Assembly (NCBI RefSeq): GCF_001684955.1
Contig: NZ_MAYF01000179.1
Location: forward strand, 1-37,876
From: Chryseobacterium contaminans
Lineage (GTDB): Bacteria > Bacteroidota > Bacteroidia > Flavobacteriales > Weeksellaceae
DNA length: 37,876 bases
Reading direction: 5' to 3'
The notes beneath the pieces were generated by a model. That model worked only from the letters and a program-made list of their open reading frames with translations. It was not told where the DNA came from and did no database searches. The position numbers and the translations under genes are program-made. Positions 24,588 through 33,504 of the stretch are shown in pieces. Numbering within the stretch: position 1 is the stretch's first letter; every line of letters begins with the position of its first letter.

Positions 24588-25592
24588 ATGTTTACACCAG
24601 CAGAACTTTTAGAGATCAATACATTACTAACACCTGAAAACAAAATAGTTATTCTTACCCACTATAATCCGGATGGTGATGCTATTGGTTCCAGCCTGGG
24701 ATTGAAACATTATTTAAAGGCAAAAGGAATCTTTGCTGAGGTGATTGTTCCTAACGATTTTCCAAAGTTTCTGAAATGGATGCCAGAAGCTAAAAAAGTG
24801 ATTATTGCAGAATATAAAAGAAAACTGGCTGCTGATATGATTGCGGCTGCAGATGTTATTTTCTGCCTTGATTTTAATTCTCCTTCAAGAATCGGGTTAT
24901 TGGGCGATTGGCTGGTAAAGGCTCAGGGAAAGAAAATTCTTATTGACCACCACCAACAGCCGGAGCCATTTGATTTTGTATACTCAGATACGGTAATTCC
25001 TGCCACGTCACAGATGATTTATCACTTCATTGAAGCGATGGATGATGAAAAACTGGTGAATCAGGATATGGCAGAATGTATGTATACAGGGATTATGACT
25101 GATACCGGTGGCTTCCGTTTTCGTTCAACCAGTGCTACTACGCATAGAATTATTGCCAATTTAATAGAAAAAGGCGCAGATCCTGCGATGATTACTTCCA
25201 ATACCTGGGATACCAATACGGTTTCCCGTCTTCATTTGCTTGCTTTGGTTTTAGGAAGAATAGAGGTGGTGAATGATGGCAGGGTAGCTATTTTAAGCCT
25301 TACCAGAAATGAACTTAAAGAATTTGGTTTCCAGAAAGGAGATACGGAAGGTTTCGTAAATTACGGATTAAGTATTGCCGGGGTGAAAATGTCTGCCTTC
25401 TTTATGGAAGATTTGTATGAAGATTTTATTAAGATCTCATTCAGAAGTAAAGATGATGTGGATGTGAACCAGTTTTCCAGAAAATATTTTAATGGCGGCG
25501 GGCATATTAATGCTGCAGGAGGTAAATCAATGGATTCTTTGCCAGGAACTATAGAAATATTCAAAGCAAGATTAATAGAAGAGAACTTGTAA
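24588..25592 (+). CDS. DHH family phosphoesterase (NrnA-like)
   Basis: A 334-residue DHH/DHHA1 enzyme. NrnA-type members degrade short oligoribonucleotides (nanoRNA) and can dephosphorylate pAp. Metal-binding motifs are HYNPDGDAIGSSLGL (about 24-38), FCLDFN, the LIDHHQQPEPFD triad (DHH) and MTDTGGFRFRST. The C-terminal DHHA1 substrate motif is GGGHINAAGG (about 304-313). The length and the order of motifs fit NrnA-like proteins, but I cannot tell oligoribonuclease from other DHH phosphoesterases by sequence alone. It is a single gene divergent from rpmH. Confidence 0.9.
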   Translation: MFTPAELLEINTLLTPENKIVILTHYNPDGDAIGSSLGLKHYLKAKGIFAEVIVPNDFPKFLKWMPEAKKVIIAEYKRKLAADMIAAADVIFCLDFNSPSRIGLLGDWLVKAQGKKILIDHHQQPEPFDFVYSDTVIPATSQMIYHFIEAMDDEKLVNQDMAECMYTGIMTDTGGFRFRSTSATTHRIIANLIEKGADPAMITSNTWDTNTVSRLHLLALVLGRIEVVNDGRVAILSLTRNELKEFGFQKGDTEGFVNYGLSIAGVKMSAFFMEDLYEDFIKISFRSKDDVDVNQFSRKYFNGGGHINAAGGKSMDSLPGTIEIFKARLIEENL

Positions 25593-25667
25593 AACAGTGG
25601 GAGTGGGCTAAAGAAAATACTGTAAATTAAATTTGATATACTTTCAAACTCTTTTACACTCAAACTC

Positions 25668-26471
25668 TCAACCTTTTTTATACCCTTTTTCCTCAAGTTC
25701 CATACAAGTATATTCGTATACCTGCTGAAACATTTCGTCCATATATTTCTTGTTGAAAAGGCTGTATTTTGTCATTTTGGGCGGATCTAGAAATATATTG
25801 CAGTGTTTCACCTTGGAATAGACGGATTTTGCAATGGCTAAATGGAGAATCCTATCGAATTCTTTCATGAGGCTCATTTTATTTAATTCATCATAGCTTA
25901 TTGAGTTGACGTGAGAGGCAATAAGGAAATCGCATTTATCCATAATGGGTTCAATAGGAAGATTGTCAAGAACACCGCCATCTACATATATTTTTTCACC
26001 TATTCTTACCGGAGGAAGGATAAACGGAACGCTTGATGAAGCTAAAAGCGGTGTGAAAAGCTCGCCTTCAGAAAAGAAATCAACAATTCCGTGTGTCATT
26101 TCTGTAGTAGCTACATAAACCGGTATTTTCAGGATATTAAAATTATCTTCGGGGAAATAATCTCTGAAGAGCTTTAAAATAAAATTGGAACTGAAGATTC
26201 CGTTTTTTGACAATTTCAGGGCAGATCTTGAAAAAAAAGAAGTCTGCTTTACGATTTCTATCATTTCATCCGGTGTTTTCCCAAACGAATAAAAAGCAGC
26301 AATGATAGAGCCGGCACTGGTTCCTGAAATGATATGTGGTTTAAGATTATATTCTTCCAGGGCTTTTAGAACGGCAATATGTGCAATTCCACGCATTCCG
26401 CCGCCTGAAAGTGTAAGTCCGATAACCGGAGGTTTCGGTGGTGTCTTTTTTTTGAACGAGAATATTCCCAT
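25668..26471 (-). CDS. Patatin-like phospholipase
   Basis: A 267-residue acyl hydrolase of the patatin/RssA type. The oxyanion glycine loop is SGGGMRGIAH (22-31), the nucleophile is Ser52 in GTSAGS, and the catalytic aspartate is in YVDGGVLDN. With no signal peptide it should act in the cytoplasm on lipids or acyl esters. It is the third gene of a minus-strand run (hydrolase, lipoprotein, patatin) with gaps of 4 and 44 bases and no terminator between. It converges on the DHH gene; no clear terminator is seen in the 75-base gap. Confidence 0.92.
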   Translation of the reverse strand: MGIFSFKKKTPPKPPVIGLTLSGGGMRGIAHIAVLKALEEYNLKPHIISGTSAGSIIAAFYSFGKTPDEMIEIVKQTSFFSRSALKLSKNGIFSSNFILKLFRDYFPEDNFNILKIPVYVATTEMTHGIVDFFSEGELFTPLLASSSVPFILPPVRIGEKIYVDGGVLDNLPIEPIMDKCDFLIASHVNSISYDELNKMSLMKEFDRILHLAIAKSVYSKVKHCNIFLDPPKMTKYSLFNKKYMDEMFQQVYEYTCMELEEKGYKKG

Positions 26472-26515
26472 TGAGAAAATTATACCTTACTAATATACAG
26501 GATTTTTCTCAATGT

Positions 26516-27328
26516 TTAGGGCTCATCACATTCAGAATCAATCTTAATGAAAAGAGCATTGAATTCATTATTCATCTTTTCATCGTGGGAAACTCTTTGT
26601 ACCTTATCATTAGCACAGTTCCCCCAGCCAAAAGTAATCAGGTCAATAATGGCATAATCTCTTTTGTCTGCTGAATTAAGCTGTTCGTTAAACTGGTTGA
26701 TAATACGTTGTGGATCACTGTTATTTTTGCTCATGCTTTCTCTGAGTTTCTTCCATTCTGCAAACATTTGTTCATCCGTTGAATTTAATGCTTTAGAGTA
26801 ATTAGAACATGCATTGTTTTTAAGAAGAATTGAAGGGTCAGAGTAAGCCTTGATCTGAATTTTTTCCATCTCATAAGACTGAACAAGTGCTTCATAACTT
26901 TTCCTCTTAATGTCTTGCCAATAAGGGATATTAACAACGTTCAGATTCATGATCTGGTTTTTCTTTTCTGTAAAATCTTTATCCAGTTTTGCAAGAATCT
27001 GATCTTTATTGTTTCTTATTTCATGAAGGTCTTTGAGGTTGTGGACGAAAGGAGTATCCAACAATGAACCACTCAGTTCAAACCAAAGTTTGTAAGTGTC
27101 TTCAAGTTCTTTTCTGGAGTATTTATTACTGTCAAAATATCCTTTGTTATCACAGAGTTCCGTTCCGAAATTAAATATTTCCTGCTTAGGCTGAGCGGTT
27201 GCTATAGTATCGGTTTTTGGAGCTGATACTTGAGTGGTATCCGCTGATGTAGTGCCGGGAGTGGATTGGTTTTCCTTTTTACAGCTTAGGAATGAAAGCA
27301 GAAGGATAGATAGAATGGCTGTTCTCAT
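26516..27328 (-). CDS. Lipoprotein of unknown function
   Basis: A 270-residue lipoprotein. The signal peptide ends in LLSFLSC, with the lipidated cysteine at position 16, followed by KKE. A Thr/Ser/Pro-rich linker (about 20-50) leads to a mostly helical domain rich in charged residues. Conserved-looking features are a DNKGYFDSNKYSRKELEDTY segment and paired cysteines in NNACSNYS and GWGNCAND. I do not recognise the family. The gene starts 4 bases after the alpha/beta hydrolase and precedes the patatin, so all three may work on lipid or ester substrates at the envelope, which is only inference from context. Confidence 0.82.
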   Translation of the reverse strand: MRTAILSILLLSFLSCKKENQSTPGTTSADTTQVSAPKTDTIATAQPKQEIFNFGTELCDNKGYFDSNKYSRKELEDTYKLWFELSGSLLDTPFVHNLKDLHEIRNNKDQILAKLDKDFTEKKNQIMNLNVVNIPYWQDIKRKSYEALVQSYEMEKIQIKAYSDPSILLKNNACSNYSKALNSTDEQMFAEWKKLRESMSKNNSDPQRIINQFNEQLNSADKRDYAIIDLITFGWGNCANDKVQRVSHDEKMNNEFNALFIKIDSECDEP

Positions 27329-27332
27329 GATT

Positions 27333-28115
27333 TTACAATACTAATTTTTTAGGAAGATTGTGTAAAAGTTCTGTGTTGATAATTTCCGCACAGATGCCTG
27401 GTTTTTCCCAATGGCCGTTGTGGCCGCAGTCTAATACATAAGATTTGATATTTGTTCTGTCTGGAAGATTTTTAATTGTGGTCTCTGTTTTTACAGCATT
27501 GTCATGTTTTCCGGCTAATACTAAAATTTTGGCTTCCAGATTTTGTATAATGTGTTTTTTGTCTGTTCTTTCCACCATACCTTTTACACAGGCAAGAGCT
27601 CCCATATTATTTGTAGAAAGTGCGGTTTCCAGTGCGGTTTCAATTTTCCCTTCCAGAATGTCTCTTTCATTGGGATTGAACAGATTTGGGATTCCTGCTC
27701 TGGCATAATGGGCGAAAGCATCTTTAATAATCCTGTAACTTTTGATGCGCTGTTGTTTCTTTTCTTCGTCGTCTGCAAAATAAGTGGAGAAGAAGAGGGT
27801 TAAACTTTTCAATGAATCAGGATACTTTTCAGCAAAGGCAAGAGAAGTGTATCCGCCCATGGAGTGTCCTAATAAATGTATTTTCTCTATATTCTGGTTA
27901 TCCAATACTTTTTTTACTTCATCGGCCATAAGTTCCATGGTGTGAACTTCTTCCAGTATTTCAGATTGTCCGTGCCCGGGAAGGTCAATTTTTAAGAGTG
28001 AGAAATCTTTGGAAAGATGAGGTTCCATATCACTCCAAATGGATAGATTTTCCATAAAACCATGGAGGAGTACTAACGTTTCTTTTCCATTTCCTTTTTT
28101 TTCAAAGTTCAGCAT
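27333..28115 (-). CDS. Alpha/beta hydrolase
   Basis: A 260-residue alpha/beta hydrolase fold enzyme. The oxyanion motif is LLHGFMENLSIW (16-27), DLPGHGQS follows at 44-51, the nucleophile is Ser85 in LLGHSMGG, the acid is probably in LAGKHDNAVK, and the histidine is in CGHNGHWEKP. There is no signal peptide. It is the first gene of a likely three-gene operon and starts just after the exbD terminator. Substrate unknown; BioH-like and epoxide- or ester-hydrolysing relatives share these motifs. Confidence 0.92.
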   Translation of the reverse strand: MLNFEKKGNGKETLVLLHGFMENLSIWSDMEPHLSKDFSLLKIDLPGHGQSEILEEVHTMELMADEVKKVLDNQNIEKIHLLGHSMGGYTSLAFAEKYPDSLKSLTLFFSTYFADDEEKKQQRIKSYRIIKDAFAHYARAGIPNLFNPNERDILEGKIETALETALSTNNMGALACVKGMVERTDKKHIIQNLEAKILVLAGKHDNAVKTETTIKNLPDRTNIKSYVLDCGHNGHWEKPGICAEIINTELLHNLPKKLVL

Positions 28116-28143
28116 GATTCCAAAATTTTATAGGTTAACCTTT

Positions 28144-28151
28144 CAAATGTA
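28144..28151 (-). promoter_or_regulatory. Putative -7 box TACATTTG for the hydrolase operon
   Basis: Matches TANNTTTG on the minus strand, 28 bases before the ATG. It directly follows the exbD terminator hairpin, so its upstream region overlaps that hairpin. Confidence 0.42.
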
Positions 28152-28157
28152 AACAAA

Positions 28158-28182
28158 AAAGAGCATTTTAAAAATGCCCTTT
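28158..28182 (-). terminator. Intrinsic terminator of exbD
   Basis: On the minus strand aaagggcatttt pairs with aaaatgctcttt (one G-U wobble) and a T run follows. The exbD stop is at 28188. Confidence 0.82.
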
Positions 28183-28187
28183 CTCTT

Positions 28188-28709
28188 TTATTGAGTTAAT
28201 TCTTTATAAACCTTTGTTTCCCAAGGTTTGATATCTGTCACTCCGTAGCGTTCTTTTTTAGCAATAGCCAGATTGTCCAGCATGTCTACAAAATTTTTGT
28301 AGTTGGCTTCATCAGTTGGCTTGATAATGACTGTGAAGTTTTCCGGCTTGGGAGCGTTTTTATATGCTTCGGAAATGATTTTTGAAACTTTTATTCCACT
28401 GAAATCAGTTTCTTTTAAGTTGCTTGTATTTAAATCATTTGCATTGCTTTGATGATAAAAAACACGATTGTCTTTTCCCAGGATAAATGTAATCTGGTTT
28501 TTATCTCCAATTACAGTTTCAATTGGTCTGGTGTTGGGATCTTTCGCAGGAAGTCCCAGATCCATCACGTTGGGTTTTGTAAAATTAGTCGTAAACATAA
28601 AGAAGGTTATCAGCAGGAATCCCAGGTCTACCATAGGAGTCATATCTACTCGGATTAATTTTTTCTTTTGCTTGCCGCCCTGTTTTTCTTGTGCGATTAC
28701 TTCGGCCAT
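28188..28709 (-). CDS. ExbD/TolR family biopolymer transport protein
   Basis: A 173-residue ExbD-like protein. A basic cytoplasmic N-terminus (KQKKKLIRVDMTPMVD) leads to a single transmembrane helix (about 28-45: LGFLLITFFMFTTNF) and a periplasmic domain. The aspartate in MTPMVD near the membrane is the proton-path residue conserved in ExbD/TolR. Such proteins work with ExbB/TolQ to power outer-membrane transport through TonB or TolA. No exbB or tonB is next to it; it is flanked by its own terminator and the dsbD terminator, so it appears to be a lone gene. No TANNTTTG box is seen near its start; the 28710-28910 gap is otherwise empty. Confidence 0.9.
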   Translation of the reverse strand: MAEVIAQEKQGGKQKKKLIRVDMTPMVDLGFLLITFFMFTTNFTKPNVMDLGLPAKDPNTRPIETVIGDKNQITFILGKDNRVFYHQSNANDLNTSNLKETDFSGIKVSKIISEAYKNAPKPENFTVIIKPTDEANYKNFVDMLDNLAIAKKERYGVTDIKPWETKVYKELTQ

Positions 28710-28916
28710 AATTCATATTTTAAATTGTTAAACGGTATTTGATGAAAACTTTGAAAATCCGATCGTGATTTTGAAAAGTTGATACAAAGTTGATGCCTAA
28801 AATTTAAAATATATAATAAATTTTCATTTCTGTTGCAAAGTTGTACTTAAATGATGTTAAAAGCTGTTGTTGAATATGCTGATTCCGAATAATTTGCTTG
28901 GGTTTCAGAAATAAAA

Positions 28917-28943
28917 AAACTCACACTGTAGAAGTGTGAGTTT
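28917..28943 (-). terminator. Intrinsic terminator of tilS-dsbD
   Basis: aaactcacact, loop gtaga, agtgtgagttt: an 11-bp perfect stem flanked by an A run on the left, downstream of the dsbD stop at 28964. Confidence 0.9.
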
Positions 28944-28963
28944 AAAATTTTATATAAAATGAT

Positions 28964-31033
28964 TTATTTGCTTTTTTTGTAGTAATTCACTCCGCATTCC
29001 AGGAATTTTTTGAAATCTTCCTTCGGCATATATCCGGAAACAGGAGTGTTAATCACTTTTCCATCAGGAGTTATTAAAACATAGTGTGGTTGGGAGTTAT
29101 TATTGAAATTAACCTGCTGGAATAAGCTCCATCTGTCCCCAATTGTTTTCACTTTTTTGATTTGTCCGTCTCCAAGGTCAATCTTTGTTTTTTGATCTTC
29201 AGGAAGCTCTTCTTTATCATCTACATACAGAGAAGCAAGGACAACATCATTCTGGAGAATTGGTAAAATATCCGGTTCGCTCCATACGAACTCTTCCATT
29301 TTTCTACAGTTTTCACAACCATAGCCTGTGAAGTCAATCAAGATAGGTTTGTTTTCCTTCTTAGCAATTTCTACTGCTTTAAAGAAATCGTGTTCTGGAT
29401 GCATTCCTAAAATACCATCTTTTTCATCATGGAAATAACTTACATTCAATGGAGGCAGAATACCGCTTAATAACTGAAGCTTTGGACGGTCGGATGGAAT
29501 GAATCCCTGGATCAGATAGATCACAAAACCGAAACCTAATACTCCTAATATTTTTCTTGTAATTGAAATTTTAGGTTTTTTATCATCATGCGGAAATCTG
29601 ATTAATCCGAATAGATATAAAGCCAAACCTAAAGCAACAATGATCCAGATGGCAATGAAAAGTTCTCTTTTTAAGAAGAAAGTCTTCGATACAAGATCTG
29701 CTTTTGATAAGAATTTTAAAGCCAAAGCTAATTCTACGAACCCTAATACTACTTTTACAGTATTCATCCATCCTCCGGATTTCGGAAGACTTTGCAATGC
29801 TTGTGGGAATAAAGCCAATAGTCCGAAAATGATAGCCCATGCTAAACCAAATCCAGCCAAGGCAAATGTCAGCAGCATTGGAACATTTGAAGAACCCGTT
29901 ACGGCACTTCCTAATAAACTTCCAAGAATAGGTCCTGTACAAGAGAAAGAAACAATTACCAGCGTTAAAGCCATAAAGAAAATACCGATGATACCACCAG
30001 CTTCTTCAGCTTTTGAGGACTTATTGGCAATAGAGCTAGGCAATGTAATATCATAATACCCGAAGAAACTCCCGGCAAAAAAGATAAATATAATAAAGAA
30101 GGCAATATTCAGCCATACACTTGTAGAGATCTCATTGAAGATGTTTCCTGCAATCCCGTCGATAATGTGGAAAGGAATACTCAATAAAACGAAAATAAGC
30201 AGGATGAAAAAACCATAGATCAAGGCATCTCTTTTTCCTTTTGCTTTATCCTTGCTTCCTTTCGTAAAGAATGAAACCGTTAATGGAATCATCGGGAAGA
30301 CGCACGGAGTTAATAAGGCAATTAACCCTCCGATAAAACCTAAGAATAGATAAGTCCAGTAGTTCTCATCTACTTTTGTAGAAGCAGTTCCGCAGTCTGT
30401 TAATGGCTTTTTGAAGTCCAAGGTTTCAATTTTCAGTTGTTTAGGGTCCAGAGTTGAGGACTCAGCAACTGTGACTGCTGTTTTGGTTGGGTTTTCAGTA
30501 ACTGTTTCAACCGTTTTTACAGAATCCTTTGCTGGTTCTGTAGTTTCTTCAGGGGTAGTTTCCTCTGTAGCTCCTTTTGGAGTAACCTTTTGATTGAACT
30601 CTAGGGTATTCGGTGCAAGGCAAACCCTGTCATCACAAGTCTGGTATGTAATTTCAGATGTTACGTCTGCCGGTTTTGTAGGGTCCTTTAGCTTAAATTT
30701 CTGTTTAAAACCAGCCGTATTAGAATAAAAAACAATAGTTCCTCCAAAAGCTTCAGAGAATTCTTCATGTTTCTTACCTACTTCAGTGAACTTCCCGATC
30801 AGTTCAATATTTTTTCCTGAAACTTTATATTCCGTAGGGATTCCTGTATCTTCAGGAAGGTCTTTGGAGTAAATGTGCCAGCCTTTCTCCATGGTGGCAT
30901 TTAAAACCGCTTCATACTGGTTATTGCCCAGATCGTTGATGGTAAATTTAAACTTTACAGGATTTTTAATCTGCGCATTAATTCCTGTTGCTAAAAAGAG
31001 TAGAATTAATAAAAACCAATTTCTACATTTCAT
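28964..31033 (-). CDS. dsbD: Thiol:disulfide interchange protein DsbD
   Basis: DsbD passes electrons from cytoplasmic thioredoxin across the inner membrane to periplasmic disulfide reductases. A signal peptide (MKCRNWFLLILLFLATGINAQ) precedes the N-terminal periplasmic domain, here with CDDRVC. After a Thr/Glu-rich linker comes the membrane domain with LTPCVFPMIPLTV and FSCTGPILG cysteines and about eight helices. The C-terminal thioredoxin-like domain has CENC at 573-576. I chose the ATG at 31033 (689 residues); the ATG at 31045 would add MKRK, and the frame upstream is inside tilS. It overlaps the tilS end by 11 bases, so the two genes are coupled. Confidence 0.93.
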   Translation of the reverse strand: MKCRNWFLLILLFLATGINAQIKNPVKFKFTINDLGNNQYEAVLNATMEKGWHIYSKDLPEDTGIPTEYKVSGKNIELIGKFTEVGKKHEEFSEAFGGTIVFYSNTAGFKQKFKLKDPTKPADVTSEITYQTCDDRVCLAPNTLEFNQKVTPKGATEETTPEETTEPAKDSVKTVETVTENPTKTAVTVAESSTLDPKQLKIETLDFKKPLTDCGTASTKVDENYWTYLFLGFIGGLIALLTPCVFPMIPLTVSFFTKGSKDKAKGKRDALIYGFFILLIFVLLSIPFHIIDGIAGNIFNEISTSVWLNIAFFIIFIFFAGSFFGYYDITLPSSIANKSSKAEEAGGIIGIFFMALTLVIVSFSCTGPILGSLLGSAVTGSSNVPMLLTFALAGFGLAWAIIFGLLALFPQALQSLPKSGGWMNTVKVVLGFVELALALKFLSKADLVSKTFFLKRELFIAIWIIVALGLALYLFGLIRFPHDDKKPKISITRKILGVLGFGFVIYLIQGFIPSDRPKLQLLSGILPPLNVSYFHDEKDGILGMHPEHDFFKAVEIAKKENKPILIDFTGYGCENCRKMEEFVWSEPDILPILQNDVVLASLYVDDKEELPEDQKTKIDLGDGQIKKVKTIGDRWSLFQQVNFNNNSQPHYVLITPDGKVINTPVSGYMPKEDFKKFLECGVNYYKKSK

Positions 31034-32372
31034 TTTTCGTTTCATTAAAAATTTTGAGAATACGTTCTGTTTTCTCATCCTTTGCATATCTTCTATCCTG
31101 TCTGAAAGGGATGATTCCAAGTACGGAATTATTACTGTCAGACAATATCCAAATTTTTTGCCTCGCTAAAATAGATAATTTTTCGTCCCTAAAAAATTTA
31201 GAAACTTTCTTTTTCCCTGAAAAACCCATCGGGTAAAATTCATCACCATCCTGCTGTTTTCTTAAATACAATGGAAACTGAAGTTTTTCAGCATCAAAAT
31301 TCCACTCTATATTTTTATTGATTCCATCAATGTCTTTCATAGAATCTTGAAGGTTGATCCTGATCTGGCTTTCTGAAAAATCAAAATCATCAATCAGGAG
31401 AATTTTGTTTGTATTTTCAGTTTTTTTGTTGATTTTGATAAAGATTAATTCATCTCTGTTAACAACCAACTGATAGTCTTTTGAAAAAAAAGAGCTGTTA
31501 TTTTCTGCCTTAAAAATTTTAGGGATTTCTTCTTCCTGATTAAATCCATATTTTTTTAAGATCTCAAACTTGACAAAATCGCTTTCCTGATCCAGCTTTT
31601 CCTTTGATAAGATTTTATGGTCTTGGTTAAATACAGTAAGTTTATTTTCTATCTCCTGAATCTGTTTTTGGACAAAATCCTTGGTCTGATTCAGATAAGA
31701 AGAACTTTTTTTGAAGTTTTCCAGGAAATGATTGTTAGTTTCCTGTAATTTCGGAACAATTTCATTTCTGATCTTATTTCTCAGATAATCACTTTTTTTA
31801 TTGGAAAGATCTTCCCGGAACTCAATATTGTTTTCGTCTGCAAATTGATAGATTTCCTGTTTAGAGAATGGTAAAAGCGGTCGAATAATATGATTGTCAT
31901 TGGCAGGGATACCACTCAGTCCATTAATTCCTGCGGCCTTAGAAAGATTGATGATAAATGTCTCCAACTGATCGTTCAGGTGATGGGCAGTAACCAGAAA
32001 TTCCAGTTTTTCCCTTTGCTGAATTTCCTTAAAAAAAGCATATCTAAGCTCTCTTGCCCAAAGCTGAATAGAGTTTTCCGGTTTTCTATCCTTTTCCGAT
32101 ACTTCATACAGATTAAATATGATATGATTTTTCTCACAAAATTCCTGTACCACTTTTTGATCCCTGTCCGAATCTTTTGCTCGAAGCTTGTAATTGATAT
32201 GGGCTATTTGAAATGGGTATCCGGAATGTTGGCTTTCATCTCTCAAATCCCGGAATAAAGAGGCTAAAACCATAGAATCGGCACCTCCGCTCACTGCTAA
32301 AAGATAGGTGTGATTTTCAGGCTGGTGAATAAGATTTTCTAATTGTTTTCTGAAGTTTGATTTTTTCAACAT
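31023..32372 (-). CDS. tilS: tRNA(Ile)-lysidine synthetase
   Basis: TilS attaches lysine to C34 of the CAU-anticodon tRNA-Ile so that it reads AUA. The PP-loop motif SGGADS is at residues 28-33, followed by HINYKLR, ARELRYAFF, AHHLNDQLETFIINLSKAAG and the RPLLPFSKQEIYQF segment. The C-terminal domain (LYLRKQQDGDEFYPMGFSGKKKVSKFF, here in parts RKQQDGDEFYP and GFSGKKKVSKFF) is the TilS substrate-binding region. 449 residues is normal. It is divergent from the OmpA gene and is followed by overlapping dsbD. Confidence 0.95.
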   Translation of the reverse strand: MLKKSNFRKQLENLIHQPENHTYLLAVSGGADSMVLASLFRDLRDESQHSGYPFQIAHINYKLRAKDSDRDQKVVQEFCEKNHIIFNLYEVSEKDRKPENSIQLWARELRYAFFKEIQQREKLEFLVTAHHLNDQLETFIINLSKAAGINGLSGIPANDNHIIRPLLPFSKQEIYQFADENNIEFREDLSNKKSDYLRNKIRNEIVPKLQETNNHFLENFKKSSSYLNQTKDFVQKQIQEIENKLTVFNQDHKILSKEKLDQESDFVKFEILKKYGFNQEEEIPKIFKAENNSSFFSKDYQLVVNRDELIFIKINKKTENTNKILLIDDFDFSESQIRINLQDSMKDIDGINKNIEWNFDAEKLQFPLYLRKQQDGDEFYPMGFSGKKKVSKFFRDEKLSILARQKIWILSDSNNSVLGIIPFRQDRRYAKDEKTERILKIFNETKNEM

Positions 32373-32395
32373 AGGTGTTGAGAATTTCTTTTATA

Positions 32396-32403
32396 CAAAG
32401 ATA
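32396..32403 (-). promoter_or_regulatory. Putative -7 box TATCTTTG for tilS-dsbD
   Basis: Matches TANNTTTG on the minus strand, 23 bases before the tilS ATG. Confidence 0.42.
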
Positions 32404-32411
32404 ATCCATAT

Positions 32412-32425
32412 AATTCAATTGAATT
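32412..32425. promoter_or_regulatory. 14-bp perfect palindrome between two divergent promoters
   Basis: aattcaattgaatt lies between the -7 boxes of tilS (32396-32403) and the OmpA gene (32430-32437). It could bind a dimeric regulator of both genes, but short AT-rich palindromes also arise by chance. Confidence 0.25.
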
Positions 32426-32429
32426 TCCC

Positions 32430-32437
32430 TAACTTTG
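32430..32437 (+). promoter_or_regulatory. Putative -7 box TAACTTTG for the OmpA-like gene
   Basis: Matches TANNTTTG, 22 bases before the ATG at 32460. The -33 region shows no clear TTG. Confidence 0.42.
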
Positions 32438-32459
32438 AGTAGTCTAAAAATGATTACTT

Positions 32460-33293
32460 ATGAAGATTTTTAAAATTTTAGCGGTTTCTGCAATGGCGTT
32501 GGGGATGACCTCTTGTGTGAGCAAGAAGCAGTATGATGCCTTAAGCACAAACTATAAGCAGTGTATTGAAAATATCGGAGAAAGACAGAGAGAAATTCAG
32601 GATTTGAAATCTCAGAACTCTGCATTGACAGGTGAAAATAATTTATTAAAAAGCCAGCATGATGCTTTAAAATCATCATTGGATGCATGTCTTTCCAATA
32701 CAGGAAAAAGCTCTGCTAATATTGACAAGCTTGTGGGAGAAATTAATGCTTCCAACTCATATATCAAGCAGTTAATTTCCAGCAATGCTAAGAACGATAG
32801 TTTAAACCTTGCTTTGTCTAATAAGCTGAAGAGATCTTTAGATAATGTATCAGATGAAGATGTACAGGTGAAAGTATTGAAAGGAGTGGTAATGATCTCT
32901 CTTTCAGATAAAATGTTATACAAAACAGGAGATTACAATATCTTGCCTGCAGCTCAGGAAGTATTAGGTAAAGTAGCGAAGGTTATTAATGATTATGATA
33001 AATATTCAGTATTGATTGAAGGAAATACCGATAATGCACCGTTAAATTCTGCAAACCTGCCAAGAGATAACTGGGATCTTTCTGCATTAAGAGGTACTTC
33101 TGTTGCGAAAGTTCTTCAAACTCAGTTTGGTGTAGATCCTGCAAGAATTACTGCGGGAGGCCGTTCTGAATACAACCCGAAAGCTACTAACATGAGTGTT
33201 TCCGGAAGAGCAGAAAACAGAAGAACAGAAATCATCATTATGCCTAAGCTGGATGAATTCATGAAACTGATGGATATTGCTCCTAAAAAATAA
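32460..33293 (+). CDS. OmpA family lipoprotein
   Basis: A 277-residue outer membrane lipoprotein. The signal peptide ends in MTSC with the lipidated Cys19. Residues about 25-120 form a long coiled coil (many Q, N, S and L heptads). The C-terminal OmpA domain (about 145-265) binds peptidoglycan: ILPAAQEVLGKVAKVI, IEGNTDNAPL, LSALRGTSVAKVL and the ITAGGRSEYNP segment, with RAENRRTEIIIMP at the end. It should tether the outer membrane to the cell wall. It has its own terminator and stands alone, divergent from tilS. Confidence 0.94.
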   Translation: MKIFKILAVSAMALGMTSCVSKKQYDALSTNYKQCIENIGERQREIQDLKSQNSALTGENNLLKSQHDALKSSLDACLSNTGKSSANIDKLVGEINASNSYIKQLISSNAKNDSLNLALSNKLKRSLDNVSDEDVQVKVLKGVVMISLSDKMLYKTGDYNILPAAQEVLGKVAKVINDYDKYSVLIEGNTDNAPLNSANLPRDNWDLSALRGTSVAKVLQTQFGVDPARITAGGRSEYNPKATNMSVSGRAENRRTEIIIMPKLDEFMKLMDIAPKK

Positions 33294-33314
33294 TTACTGA
33301 ATAATACAGTACAG

Positions 33315-33337
33315 AAGATCCCGATTTTCGGGATCTT
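33315..33337 (+). terminator. Intrinsic terminator of the OmpA-like gene
   Basis: aagatcccga, loop ttt, tcgggatctt, then a T run. The gene stop is at 33293. The rest of the gap to 33504 holds no gene that I can support. Confidence 0.92.
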
Positions 33338-33504
33338 TTTTTGTATAATGAATTGTGAGATTTTTAGATGTAACTTTTCAATACATTATTCAACTTATTG
33401 AAAATAAAATCGATATGGTCTTTTGAAAGTCGATGATATATTGTTGAGAAAGAAGATTACCACCACCTATCATGTATTTACGTTTAAAAATAAATAATAG
33501 TTAT

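Noticed and set aside
32470..32923. Minus-strand frames opposite the OmpA-like gene
   Set aside because: They mirror the coding strand of a clear lipoprotein gene and show no family features.
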